Shown here: positions 23,940-35,491 of the stretch, piece by piece
Layout: each line of letters starts with the position of its first letter
Numbering within the stretch: position 1 is the first letter of the stretch
NCBI RefSeq assembly: GCF_016808095.1
Contig: NC_068972.1
Span: 39,215,029-39,279,028, forward strand
Direction: 5' to 3'
Source of the DNA: Vigna angularis
Lineage: Eukaryota > Streptophyta > Magnoliopsida > Fabales > Fabaceae
Length of the DNA stretch: 64,000 nt
Notes under the pieces: generated by a model
Seen by the model: the letters and a program-made list of their open reading frames with translations, nothing else
The model's database searches: none
Told to the model about the DNA's origin: nothing
Translations under genes and position numbers: made by a program

Positions 23940-26900
23940 CTAGATTCGGTCGAACACGTTGCTAGATATTCTAAGGTTACAGCACTTGATGCGGTTCGGT
24001 TCTAACTCAAACTGTAACCTTAGATCTCTGAAACTCTCCACCAAGCTCAGCTCGCGTACCATCATAGACGACATATGCACCACTTTTCTGCTTAGAGCGT
24101 CCGCTACCACGTTTGCTTTTCCTGGATGATAGAGCAGCTCGAAATCATAATCCTTCAAGAACTCAAGCCACCTTCTTTGTCTCATATTCAACTCCTTCTG
24201 ATCAAAGAGATACTTGAGACTCTTGTGATCACTGAAGACTTGGAACGTGGATCCATACAAGAAATGTCTCCAGATCTTCAGCGCAAAAACGACCGCTGCC
24301 AACTCCAGGTCGTGCGTTGGGTAATTCCTCTCGTGAATCCTCAACTGCCGAGACGCATACGCTACCGCTCGCTTCTCTTGCATCAAAACACAACCCAGAC
24401 CTTGATGAGAAGCGTCGCAATAGACTTCAAACGGTTTAGACGTGTCCGGAATAACTAGCACAGGGGCGCTCGTCAACTTCACTTTCAGTTCCTGGAAACG
24501 CTCTTCACACAGATCAGTCCATGCGAACGGCTGATCCTTTCTAGTCAATTGGGTAAGCGGAGCCACTATCTTGGCGAATCCCTCTATGAAACGTCTATAG
24601 TAGCCCGCAAGACCAACGAAGCTTCTCACCTCCGTGACTGAACGCGGACGTTCCCAATCCCTAACCGCTCGTACCTTTGCTGGATCTACCGAGATCCCTC
24701 CAGCGGACACAATATGTCCCAGAAATTGCACCTCCTTCATCCAGAATTCACACTTGGACAGTTTGGCATACAATTCCTTTTCCCTCAACACGCTCAGCAC
24801 TGCCCTCAAGTGTTCTTCATGTTCAGCTTGCGTCTTAGAGTATATGAGAATATCATCTATAAAAACGACCACAAATTTGTCCAGGTATGGCCGGAAGATG
24901 CGATTCATATAATCCATGAATACTGCAAGAGCGTTCGTTACTCCAAATGGCATCACTACATACTCGTAGTGTCCATAACGCGACCTGAATGCGGTCTTTT
25001 GGATGTCGTCCTCCTTCACCCTGATTTGGTGATATCCCGAGCGCAAATCAATCTTAGAGAACACCGTTGCCCCATGCAGTTGATCCAACAAGTCGTCAAT
25101 CCTTGGCAACGGGTATTTGTTCTTGATGGTTAGCTTGTTCAATTGCCTGTAGTCTATGCATAACCGAGAGCTGCCATCCTTCTTCTTTACTAAGAGCACA
25201 GGCGCTCCCCATGGTGACACGCTTGGTCTTATGAATTGCTTCTCCATTAGTTCCTCAATCTGCTTTTTGAGTTCGACCAACTCTGCAGGCGCCATACGGT
25301 ACGGTTGAACAGATATAGGGGCTGCTGTGGTCACCAGATCAATGGTGAATTCAACCTCACGCACAGGAGGTAGTCCAGGGATCTCTTCTGGAAAGACATC
25401 CTGGAATTCGTCCACAACCGTTCGTCCTTCAGTGCACTTATTGGACGAACGCTCAAAATTCTCATCCGCACTCTCTCGGTCTTCATGCGTCATGATCAAG
25501 AAGCAAGACGCGCCCTCCATAATATCTTCTTTTAGCTGACCGAGCGTTACTGAAAGTACTTCTTCTTCTTCACCAGGAAAAATTAATTCCTTCGCTCCAC
25601 AATCAATAAGAATGCGATTGGCAGCCAACCAATCCATTCCTAAGATCACCTCCAAACCTTGAAGAGGTAAGCAGATGAGGCTAACCTTAAACTTACGTCC
25701 CTCCACTTCTATAGGACACTTGACGCACATAGTGGACGTCCTAACCTCACCAGCTGCTGGGGTAGACACCACCAGATCACACAACATCTCACTCACTTTT
25801 AATCCCAGTTTTTCAACACACGCCTTCGAGATGAAGGAGTGCGTCGCCCCCGAATCAAACAAAGCACAGCATGATCTACCATACATCATGCATTCACCAA
25901 TTACAAGGTTACCTGAGCTCGCTGCCTCCGCGCTCGTTATAGCATATACTCGCCCACTTGCTTGGGCTCGTCCTCCTCTCGCCTGATTCCTTCCAGCATT
26001 GGGTGGCCTCATCACCGCACGCCCACTCATATTGCACTCGTGATCCAAGTGCCCGCTTCTCCCGCAACGATTGCATTGCTTTACCCCCACCAATTGAGGG
26101 CATGAAGACCTATAATGTGGCCCCCCACACCGGAAACAAACAACACCTCCCTGCCCAGACTGTCCGACAGGAACTACTGCTTGAGATCCGCTCGTCTGAG
26201 AAGACTGATTTGGACGAGCGTAAGGAGGTCTCCTTTGTACAGCTCCTCCCCTGGACACGATTGGTCCTCTACTCACTTGTTGCGACCTCTTCTGACGTTC
26301 CGCTTCTGCCATGTTCCTCTCCAAGACCTTGGCTCTCTCAACCATAGCAGGGAACGTTCGGATACACAAACTGGATATCAATACTTTCAAGTCGCTCCGC
26401 AATCCGTTTTCAAACTTTCTACACTGCCATACTTCACTCGTAGCCATGGTATTGAATCTGACGAGGTGCTTAAACTTATTGGTGTATTCGGAAACAGACA
26501 TACCCCCTTGAACTAGTTGTAAAAATTCCACCTCCTTTGCAAACCGAACGCTGTCCGGAAAGTATTCTTCATAAAACTTAGCCCTAAACACCTCCCAAGT
26601 GACCGGCTGTTGTGTGTCTGCGAGAATGGCTCTCGCGCTCGTCCACCAATGACTTGCTTCTCCCGTCAACAGATACTCCGCGTACGCTAATCTATTCTCA
26701 TCTGGGCATCTCTTGGCATTGAAAATTTTCTCTATATCCCTTAACCATTGATCTGCTTCATCTGGGAGACCCTTCCCACTGAACTTAGCCGGATGGTGTT
26801 GGAGGAAACTCTCCAAGCTCCATTCAGCATTTGATTGAGCAGCGTTTGAAGAGGATGCTCCAGACGCACCTCTAGTTGCTGCAAGTATCTCCATCAACTG

Positions 26901-27101
26901 CCTCTGCGTGGTTTCAGAATTTGCACGGGAGGCCTCCAGACTCTGCATAGCAGCTTGATTTTGCTGCATCAGAGTGGCGTTTTGTTCCATGAGGGTCGTG
27001 TTCTGCTGCTGTAAGCGGTCTATCACCGTCTCCAACAACCTAGCGTTGTTGGACGCATCAGGTTCGTTAGGCTGCGGGGGAGGAGGGAGTCTAGGTGCCA
27101 T
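23940..27101 (-). pseudogene. gag-protease-RT-RNase H part of the chromovirus polyprotein
   Basis: This segment of 1053 codons starts at ATG 27101, about 150 nt inside the primer site. It has an N-terminal coiled-coil-like Gln/Asn-rich stretch (about 25-75), a retrotransposon gag domain (about 95-260), two zinc knuckles ([13 protein letters not shown], with an unusual CX2CX3HX4C spacing, and [14 protein letters not shown]) at about 320-350, an aspartic protease with FDSGATHSF (about 413), RT with [10 protein letters not shown] (about 747), and RNase H with [22 protein letters not shown] and VADALSRK (about 890-1000). Within RT, the usual NAPA motif reads NALA (codon at 24927-24929), a Pro-to-Leu change at a conserved place. 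The frame ends at TAG 23940-23942, just before integrase. Because integrase follows in the same frame, the TAG is a break and not a natural end. Confidence 0.92.
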
Positions 27102-27240
27102 TCGTTCTCTGGATACAGAGAAAAACGAGCGTTAGATATGTCCAAGAGTTAAATAACAATAACTCATTAAACATGCAATAAGCACACAGCAAAAACACAG
27201 TGCACTCATAACCCTACAACGTCCTTAAGAGAACAAAACT

Positions 27241-27252
27241 GCTCTGATACCA
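27241..27252 (-). other. primer binding site (initiator tRNA-Met) of the chromovirus
   Basis: The minus strand reads TGGTATCAGAGC, a perfect match to the complement of the plant initiator tRNA-Met 3' end, four bases after the 5' LTR. Confidence 0.95.
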
Positions 27253-27256
27253 CTAA

Positions 27257-29913
27257 TGTAACATCCCAAAATATCATAATTACCATAAATCAGGATTTAT
27301 TTACAATTAACAGTACAGTAAACAGTCTTTAAGATTTAACAGAGTTCAAGGTCAAAGCCGAACGGCTACAGTACAAAATAACGAGCGTTTCAGAGAAACA
27401 GGAAAATAAATCAAAACGAACGGTTTTACAAAAGGAGTAACCGAACGTCCAAAAATGAGCTAACGTCTGCAACCTAACATCTACGAGCGCTTCTAAGGCT
27501 CGGCCTTTACTTCAACTTCCACCAGATTGGCATCGTCCAAATTTTCTTCTTCCAGCATTTCTTCCAGGGATGCACCACCATCTGCTCACATCCACAACGG
27601 ATGATCATTGCAAGACAGGACGAACGTACATGGACAATAGACAACACAATGGAAAAAACGAAAGGGTAAGCTTACGTAATTTAAATTCATACTTCAACAT
27701 TTTTATTCAAACCATCACGCAATCAACTCATATACGCATAACATCAATCAAACATAAATATACTAATGCTAGACCGACCGTCCGGACTGTATGAATCTGT
27801 GTAGTTACAAGCGTTCTTGCACCCGAGTGATGTAGTAACTGGGATACACCAAACAGCTGCCACTCGAGGTAAGTCCGTTCTTACGTCGCCCATGTTAACT
27901 TATGGACTAAGGACCTCCTGCCGTTCCCACACATGAATACCCCCTTCTACTTGAAGAGGCGTATCACGGAACATCAGGATGGACAGCGAGTCTTAACTTA
28001 TCCACAGTCATACTTTACCAAATTTAATATCCAATAGAAATCAGAGTCGTTCCTCCTTGGAACGCTCGTTCAAATATCAATATCATAACTTCACCTCATA
28101 TATGATTCGTCCATTTTATAATTTCCTCAACATCACATTTTCATTCTCAATTACACTTCTCTAAAAGACGAACGTTAATTAACTGTATAGACGAACGCTA
28201 TTTGAGATCAGGACGAACGCTATTTCAAATTCAGGACGAACGCTATTTAAAAATCAAATACTTATTCATTTGTACGAGCGCTTGATAGGAGAACTTGCGC
28301 GATTTAGAACGATCGTTCGATATAAGGCCGAACGATATTAAAGACGAACACTCGACATAAGGCCGAACGCTATCAAAGACGAACGCTCGACATGAGGTCG
28401 AACGCTATAAAAGACGAATGCTCGACATGAGGTCGAACGCTATCAAAGACGAACGCTCGACATGAGGTCGAACGCTATAAAAGACGAACGCTCGACATGA
28501 GGTCTAACGCTATCAAAGACGAACGCTCGACATGAGGTCGAACGCTATTAAAGACGAACGCTCGACATGAGGTCGAACGCTCTCAAAGACGAACGCTCGA
28601 CATGAGGTCGAACGCTCTCACAGACGAACACTCGACATAAGGTCGAATGCTCTAACGGACGAACACTCGACATAAGGTCGAACGCTCTCAAAGATCCAAA
28701 TAGGGACGCTCGTTCACGAGCAGAATTCTTTCCAAATGAAGGAATCCCATTCTAAGTTATTTTAAGAGGAAACCGAACGGTTTAAGACCGTACAGTGACG
28801 AGCGTCATTTATCAAAGGCATGATTTAAGTGCAGATTTCTCAACCTTAACAAATTCCAGATTTCAACAATTTAACTTATACTTTATACTTCAAATGAATC
28901 TCAAATTGATGAACTTTATACTTTCACTTCCAGATTAATTCATATTCAATAATCAACATATTAACAATTCATACATTATAGTATTCATCCATCACTCATA
29001 CGTTTCAACCAGCATGCAGTTCAACCACCCATAAATCATATCAGTAAACATTCATAACAGCACAACAGGGTTCGTTCATGCAGATCCAGAAAAAAACACG
29101 TATACAGAAATTTCATACAGACGACCCACATCATGCTTTCATACACTCATACACGTATAAATTTAAATATATGTAAGCTTCCCTTACCTGGATAGCAGTG
29201 TACGCCCTAAAATATGACTTCCACACGCTCAACCACAGCTCTTCTATACGCAACAGCCACTTAAGTCCCTTCTACGAAATCTAACCCTTTTCTAAACACC
29301 AAAATCAGAGTTTTCTCAGAAACAGTCCATGCATGGACTGAAGACATGGTTTGGAATGAAACCCTAATGGACAACTACTAGAGGAAGGAACTTACCAACT
29401 TAGAATCAATTTCTGTTCGGTCCAAACTAACGTCCGCGTCTCTGGAAACGTTCCTATGGATCTGAAATTGAAATCGGAGAAGGAAATGAGGAGTTGCAGT
29501 AGAGAGAAGTTTACTGGTTTTAGAGAGAAGTTGGAGAAAATGAAGGGGTGAGCTTTCGTGAGGAAGAAGATGAGTGATGCAGGTGAACGGAAGGGTTTTC
29601 GAAAATCACTTTTGTTCCTTCCAAATCCAGACGAACGAGCGTCTCTCTTTCGGACACCTGCACCTCCATTCTGACTTCCGAAACTTCCAGCGTGACAAGT
29701 GGCATGCGTGCATGCAGCGCTTGGTGCGTTTTTAATGCACTGAGTGTATGACGTGCGCGTGTTTCAGAGAATGATGAGGCTTGGTTTCAGTGGCCAGCAG
29801 AAGGATTTAGCAGAAATAGAAGTGGGTTTTAATTACCCGTAGCAGTGACGTGGTGTGTGTATTAGTGGTGACGTGTCAGAGAATTATTACTACTAATTAT
29901 TCAGGGTTTCACA
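27257..29913 (-). repeat. 5' LTR of the chromovirus
   Basis: It is 2657 bp, colinear with the copy at 19831-22487 at a constant offset of 7426. The differences I could see include single changes at about 27814, 27850, 28350, 28419, 28505, 29032, 29398 and 29433. Transcription towards gag runs leftward from here. Confidence 0.95.
28307..28691. repeat. 35-bp tandem array in the 5' LTR, about 11 units
   Basis: It has the same organisation and number of units as the array at 20881-21265, with three point changes. The copy number has therefore not shifted since insertion. Confidence 0.95.
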
Positions 29914-30242
29914 ATAACCCTTGACATAGATTACTTACAAGATCAAACTTTAATCCACGGAAGAAATTAATGGTCTATTTTTCAAGGAAGTTAAAAGTTC
30001 AAGAGAAATATTATCTTCCTCTAATATTAAAAAACTATTTAAGAATTATAAAAATATATGTACAAAAATTTTGGAGTGTTAAATACATAAAATATACTGA
30101 AAATATAAAACAAAACACTTTTATTTATATATTAATGTACATACATATAAAAGAAAAATTGGGAACCAACTTGGAGATGATAATTATTATGTTTGTTTTG
30201 GAAGATCTAGATACATGGTGTTCAACTTCATGTTTACAATGA

Positions 30243-30585
30243 GACTAGTGAAAAAATCACATTTTATGACGGATAAAAATGATCTATTATGACGGATAGA
30301 TTGACATCATAGTTTTGGGTATCATAATATGTCTGTGCATTTTATGATGTATCAGAAAAGTACGTTATAATAGGTTCAACATATTATGACATACTTTCTA
30401 TTACTTGTCATAATATGTCCAGTTCATTATGATAATTTTTCATTTAACAAACGAATATTTTATGACATAATTGGATTTACCTATTATAATATATGAACTT
30501 TTATGACATAGATATTTTTAGCAGTAATAATATCTCGAATGTATTATGACATAAATTGTTATGTACGTCATAAAAACTTAATTTT
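30243..30585. mobile_element. CACTA-like terminal fragment
   Basis: It starts GACTAGTGAAAAAATCAC, close to the CACTAGTGAAAAA terminus of plant CACTA elements. Next come about a dozen short repeats of TTATGACATA/TATCATAATA, resembling the sub-terminal repeats to which En/Spm transposases bind. No opposite end was found before the hAT MITE at 30623, so it is probably truncated. Confidence 0.45.
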
Positions 30586-30622
30586 TTTTTAAAAAATTAC
30601 GTGCTTACAATTGACTTCCAAT

Positions 30623-31136
30623 TAGGGATGACAAAAAATTTGTGCTCGCGGGTATCTGCGGATAAAATTCGCGATGGATAGTTGATATCTGCAGATATTT
30701 ATTACTTTCGGGTTGCGGGTATTTTAATACCCGCTTATAAACGGGTTGAGTGCGGGTATTGTATTATTCATACCCGCGGATATCCGCTACCCACAAAAAA
30801 TAAAATAAAAAATTAATTTATATTTTATTAAGTTAAATTTAATTAAAATTAAAATGAATTTATATTTTATAAGGTTAAATTTAATTAATATTAAATTTTA
30901 ATTAATATTAAATTAAATTTATATTATATTTTATATATTTTTTGTAATTTTATTTAAATTTTTTATTTTAATAATTTATAAAAATATATGTTTTTAAATA
31001 TTTGTGGATATTCGTGGGTTTTAAAATATCCGCAGGTATTTTTAAGCGGATATTCGGACAGCGGGTGATTTTTTTTTTTCGGATTGGATTGTGGATAGAC
31101 ATTATATGTGTCCGACCCAACCTGTTGTCATTTCTA
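30623..31136. mobile_element. hAT-type MITE, 514 bp
   Basis: Left end TAGGGATGACAAAAAA; right end inverted TAGAAATGACAACAGG. The TSD is CTTCCAAT (30615-30622) against TTTCCAAT (31137-31144), 7 of 8. The arms contain GCGGGTATTTTAATACCCGC-like palindromic pieces and an AT-rich core. It belongs to the same family as 9910-10424 (nearly the same length and similar termini). No transposase. Confidence 0.8.
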
Positions 31137-31144
31137 TTTCCAAT

Positions 31145-32064
31145 CAATTTAAAATCAATTTTTCTTTTTTATTATCTTATCTAATCAATATACTTGAAAA
31201 TTAACATATTTAATTGAACAAATAAAATAGAATTCATTTAATACGTGAAATTGTCTAATAATATTTAATTGTTAAAAAAATACATCTTAGCTACAAACAC
31301 ACAAGAATATTTACTCCTCTAAATAAATAAAATTATAGGTCAGATCCTTCTTATGAGTGTTTACTCATTGGATTAAATAAGATTTTGACAAATTCTTGAT
31401 CTAACCCACTAAAATAATGTCATTGGGAAGGATTGGAGATAATAATGCATTGGGTCGGGACGGTAGTGGTTAGATGCTACCCGTTCATTTAAAATAAATC
31501 GCTCCCCTACTATTAGTTAGATATTCATATTCGTGAAAAAAATATTTGTGGACTTTTTTTATATTCATAGATGTTCATGATACTTTAGATACTTTTATAT
31601 TTTATTTTATTTAAATATTAAATAAAATTATTTGAAAATAAATATTTAAAATATAAACTTAGATACAAAAATTATTTTTTAAGAATAATTAAAATCAAAT
31701 TAGTGCATAACATATTAAAGAAAATGAATTTTATTTTTTTAAAGATAAATTTAAATGAGTCGTGAATAACATATTAAAGATAAATTTAGAAAAATAATTT
31801 AATTTCATAAGTCTAAATAAAAAATAGAAATATATGAAGTGAAATTTTAAAATATTATTCTATGATTAATATAATATTTATTTTACTAATAATTTTATTT
31901 TTATCACTTAAATTTTAAAAAAACTCAAATAAATTTCATTAATAATTAACTGTAGATAGTTGATATTCGCAAATCGGAGGGTACATGCTTGTCCCATCAA
32001 CAAACAAGTAATTAAATAATGTTATTTATTATCAACGAGTATCCATCAAAGATAAAAATTTATG
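31145..32064. other. AT-rich intergenic DNA
   Basis: No gene was recognised. A further GGGTCGGGAC / TACCCGTTCATT phrase at 31449-31500 and AATCGGAGGGTACATG at 31972 hint at a decayed hAT MITE, but I could not define its ends. Confidence 0.4.
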
Positions 32065-32339
32065 TTATGTTCGCTTGTAGACGATTAACTATGGTGAGCG
32101 ACAAGGAAAATGATTTACGGGTGAGAGTCATGTTCGCATTCACTGATGTGAGAGTGAGAAAATGAGGGATTAGCGCGATTGTGAGATTTTTGAATATCTT
32201 TTCAAGTGAGATGATTTGAGGGTGATACATGTGCAAATACAATTATACCCTTAATGTATAACAAGTTTTCTTCACACGCGCGTTCTATTGTTGCATTTTT
32301 TTCGGTTTTTTTCAATTGTTTCAACGCAAGACTAGAGAT

Positions 32340-32700
32340 GGCAACGATTTCGTGGTTCGTGGAAGTGGCAATATTGACGTTGTGATGTACTTATATACAT
32401 GATGGAGTTGAGTTTGTGGTTCATGGAGGTGGTGGTACTGACGTTGTGTTGTACTTCTATACAAAGTGGAGTTGAGTTTGTGGTTCGTGAAGGTGGTGGA
32501 GCTGAGTTCGTGGTCCGTGGAGGTGGTGGTACTAACATTGTGATGTATTCCTATACATGATGGATTTGAGTTCGTGGTTCATAGAGGTGGTGGAGCAAAC
32601 ATGCTTCTGAACTCGTGGAGGTGGTGATGCTGATGTTTTGATGTGCTTCTATACATTGTGGATCTAAGTTCATTGTTCATGGAGGTGTCTGTGTTTTTCA
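32340..32700. repeat. imperfect tandem repeat, about 60-bp phrases with GGAGGTGGTGG
   Basis: Five to six imperfect copies combine GAGTTTGTGGTTCGTGGA, GGTGGTGG and TGTACTTCTATACA. They resemble a low-complexity Gly/Val-type coding repeat, but no long frame is kept. Confidence 0.6.
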
Positions 32701-33118
32701 TTTGCCTTCCTTTGATATGTGGTAGTCTATGTAGGTTGTGGAACTGCCATGGTGATTTCTGATAGTGGCCTTGTGCTTCATTTGCATTGATTTTAGTTGT
32801 GGTTGTGTGTGAAGGTGCTGAATCTTGGTGTAAGAGTCGTTATAGAGGTGACACTATGTGCTTGTGATTTGTTAGTGTTGATCTATGTTGGTGAGGTATG
32901 AAAAGATGTGTTCAATGAATTGGAAAAAAAATTATCCAATGGAAGAAGTGAATTTCAATGCCAACATAATTCTTCACAAATAAGAGATTAAGAGGACTCT
33001 AGTCACAAAAATTATATCCTCATACTTTTTGCTTCATTACATTTCAGCAACTTAACTATATTAATCTTTAAAACTTCTTAATACTTTTTTATTATTAACT
33101 TATGGGTCTTCAAATAAT

Positions 33119-33316
33119 ATGGATTCTACGATAAAAGACGCATTGGAGGAAGCAAATTATCAAAGAAGTCGAATGTCTGTCATTATTGACAGACAACTTG
33201 AAGCTATTGAATATAGAAATACGCTCCTTATTAAGAAAAACAATCTAATTCGTGAAACCCTTTCATCTAAATATATTGAGCAAAGTTCTGATTTATTAAA
33301 CGAACATTTTAAATAA
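33119..33316 (+). CDS. unrecognised 65-aa ORF, possible transposon remnant
   Basis: ATG at 33119 to TAA at 33314-33316. The protein is charged and probably helical (MDSTIKDALEEANYQRS ... RQLEAIEYRNTLLIKKNNL) with a coiled-coil-like pattern, which resembles the C-terminal helix of transposon-associated Myb/trihelix-like proteins in general character only. It lies inside the possible PIF/Harbinger element. PIF elements often carry a second Myb-like ORF, so a remnant of that is one option. It may also be a chance ORF. Confidence 0.25.
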   Translation: MDSTIKDALEEANYQRSRMSVIIDRQLEAIEYRNTLLIKKNNLIRETLSSKYIEQSSDLLNEHFK

Positions 33317-33904
33317 CAACTTATTGAGACCATACTTATTATCTGACAATTTTGTATAAATTAATCACGTGAATAATCTTTAATAATTATAATAATACAA
33401 AAATACTTTTAAAATTAATATTAAAAAAAATTAATATCCCATATGAATAAATTATTTACAACAAAAATATTTAATATTTAAATATTTAATTTTCATTAAA
33501 ATTTCATTGATTAAAATATATTTTTTTAAAATAAATCTAACCATTTAAATGTCATTTTATATTACTTGTAATATTAAGGATAATTTATTAATCTTACTTT
33601 TCTATCCATTAAAACTTTCTTTTTAATGTATCATATAAGTCAAATTATTGGTAAACTTTACCTCCAAATCTTTTTTAAAAAAACAATACACAATTTTACC
33701 ATTAAATCTACTTAAATGCATCCAATCACTTCTTGTCAAATTTATCTTCAAATGAACACTTATCACAAATTTCACCTTTAAATATATCTGCTTACAAATT
33801 TTTGTGTCATCTAAATTTCTAGTTTTTTTTATATTAAATTTAATCAAATTCAACCTACTATTGAACGAGTTAAATTGAATTAGGTCAATTGAGTCAATAC
33901 TTTT

Positions 33905-35401
33905 TGTAACATCCCAAAATACAGTCTAAAACTATATAATAGAATATTGACATTTAATAATAATTCAGATCAGTCTTACACTAAAGAGTACGCACGCTTA
34001 TGGCCGAATGGCCTTACAAAGCAAAACGAGAAAGTAAAGTTGTACAAAGGTACACTTCTGACCGAACGGTTTACAAAAGCCAAATACCGAACGGTTATAC
34101 AAATCAAAAAGGGAAGGTGATCGAACGACCACCTCACTATAAAATTAAACTACTGACCGAACGTCCTACTATTCGGTCTTAACTTCAACCTCAACTAGGT
34201 TTTCTTCCTCCAGCGCCTCTTCTAGTAGCTCGTCTCCTTCTGCTCACATCCACACAGATGATCATTGCAATGACAAAGACGAACGTACAAAACAAGACAA
34301 GACAGGAAAACACAAGGTAAGCTTATGTAATTTAATTCATGTCCAAACATACATTTCACACAATCAAAGAAACAAGATAAATCATCATAAGTTAATACAA
34401 AGTCTAATACTAGACTGACTGTCCGGACTGTATGAATTCTGTGTAGCTACGACGTTCGTGCACCCGAGTGATGTAGTAACTGGGATACCCTCAACAGCTG
34501 CCACCCGAGGTTAGTCCTATCTGTCCAAAGTAACCCTAAGGACTAGGACCTCCTGCCGTTCCCACACATGACCTACCCTCCTCTACATGAGGACGAGTAC
34601 TCACGGAATATCAGGATGAACCACCAGCTTAGCATGCCCACATTCATACTTTACCAATTCCAATATTCATTCATGAGTCATTCCTCCCCGGAACGCTCGT
34701 CCATAAATCAACACATTTCATCCATATCACATTCTCTTCATATTTCATTATCAATCATCTCAAGTTAACCAGTTGTACAAGGATCACTAAGGGTACTAAA
34801 TACCGAACGTTCAACCGCTAAACTCAGAACGAGACCAACACTTGGAGCGAGACCGAGAGGTCTCAAGTTCCAGAACGGATTGAGATCAAAGAGGGTTACC
34901 ATCGGGTTGAGAAAGAAACCGAGTAAGATCATATATGACAAGAACTACTAGAACGAGCGTTACTTACAAAGTGAGTCAATTAAATGAACTGACTCTTGGA
35001 AGATCAAAATGAACACTTCAAAGATGATGTCAATTGCTAAAACTCTAGGCCGAAACCAATGAATACAGACACTTCAAAGAATAATACTTATAAGAATTTA
35101 CATGATGAAACCGAACATTAATAAATATATTTAGCCTTTGAAGTAGCTAAACACCGATAACCATCTGAATGTCAGTCAAAGACTGAACACTATAGTGAGC
35201 GAACCCTATTGGGCTTGAACGAACGCTCTTATTAATAAGTTGGCTTAAGGAACTAGAACGAGTGCATGGTGTAAGACCAAACACTTGCTTAGAACGAACA
35301 CTTGGTATAAGACCAAGTGCTACTAAGCTTATAGAAAATAGGCTTAATAAATATAATCAAATATTATTTGTGTAGTGTTTAAGAATAACTAAAATATACA
35401 A

Positions 35402-35491
<90 letters not shown>

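Larger units (their letters stand above)
19831..29913 (-). mobile_element. Ty3/gypsy chromovirus (Tekay/Del-like), nearly intact, 10.08 kb
   Basis: Two LTRs of exactly 2657 bp enclose gag, protease, RT, RNase H, integrase and a C-terminal chromodomain-like tail, all on the minus strand. The primer site (tRNA-iMet) and polypurine tract are in place. The flanks are ACAAC (19826-19830) and ATAAC (29914-29918), a 5-bp TSD with one mismatch. I count about eight single-base differences between the LTRs (0.3%). At commonly used plant rates this means an insertion roughly 0.1-0.3 Myr ago, so the element is young. Two in-frame TAG codons break the polyprotein. The long LTRs, tRNA-iMet primer and chromodomain-like C-terminus point to the Tekay/Del clade (inference). 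Confidence 0.93.
32068..33759. mobile_element. possible PIF/Harbinger-type element, 1.7 kb
   Basis: The left end reads TGTTCGCTTGTAGACGATTA; the right end inverted reads GTGTTCATTTGAAGATAA, an imperfect match with one base of offset. Each side has TTA (32065-32067 and 33760-33762), the 3-bp TSD typical of PIF/Harbinger. Inside lie tandem phrases of GTGGTTCGTGGAGGTGGTGG (32340-32600) and a small ORF (33119-33316). No DDE transposase was recognised. The weak TIR makes this tentative. Confidence 0.4.

Noticed and set aside
23940..23942. TAG between RNase H and integrase considered as a natural end of the first ORF
   Set aside because: Integrase follows in the same frame, and a second TAG interrupts the integrase C-terminus, so mutation is the simpler view.
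24126..26516. Several plus-strand ORFs of 60-140 codons
   Set aside because: They are antisense shadows of the chromovirus gag-pol.
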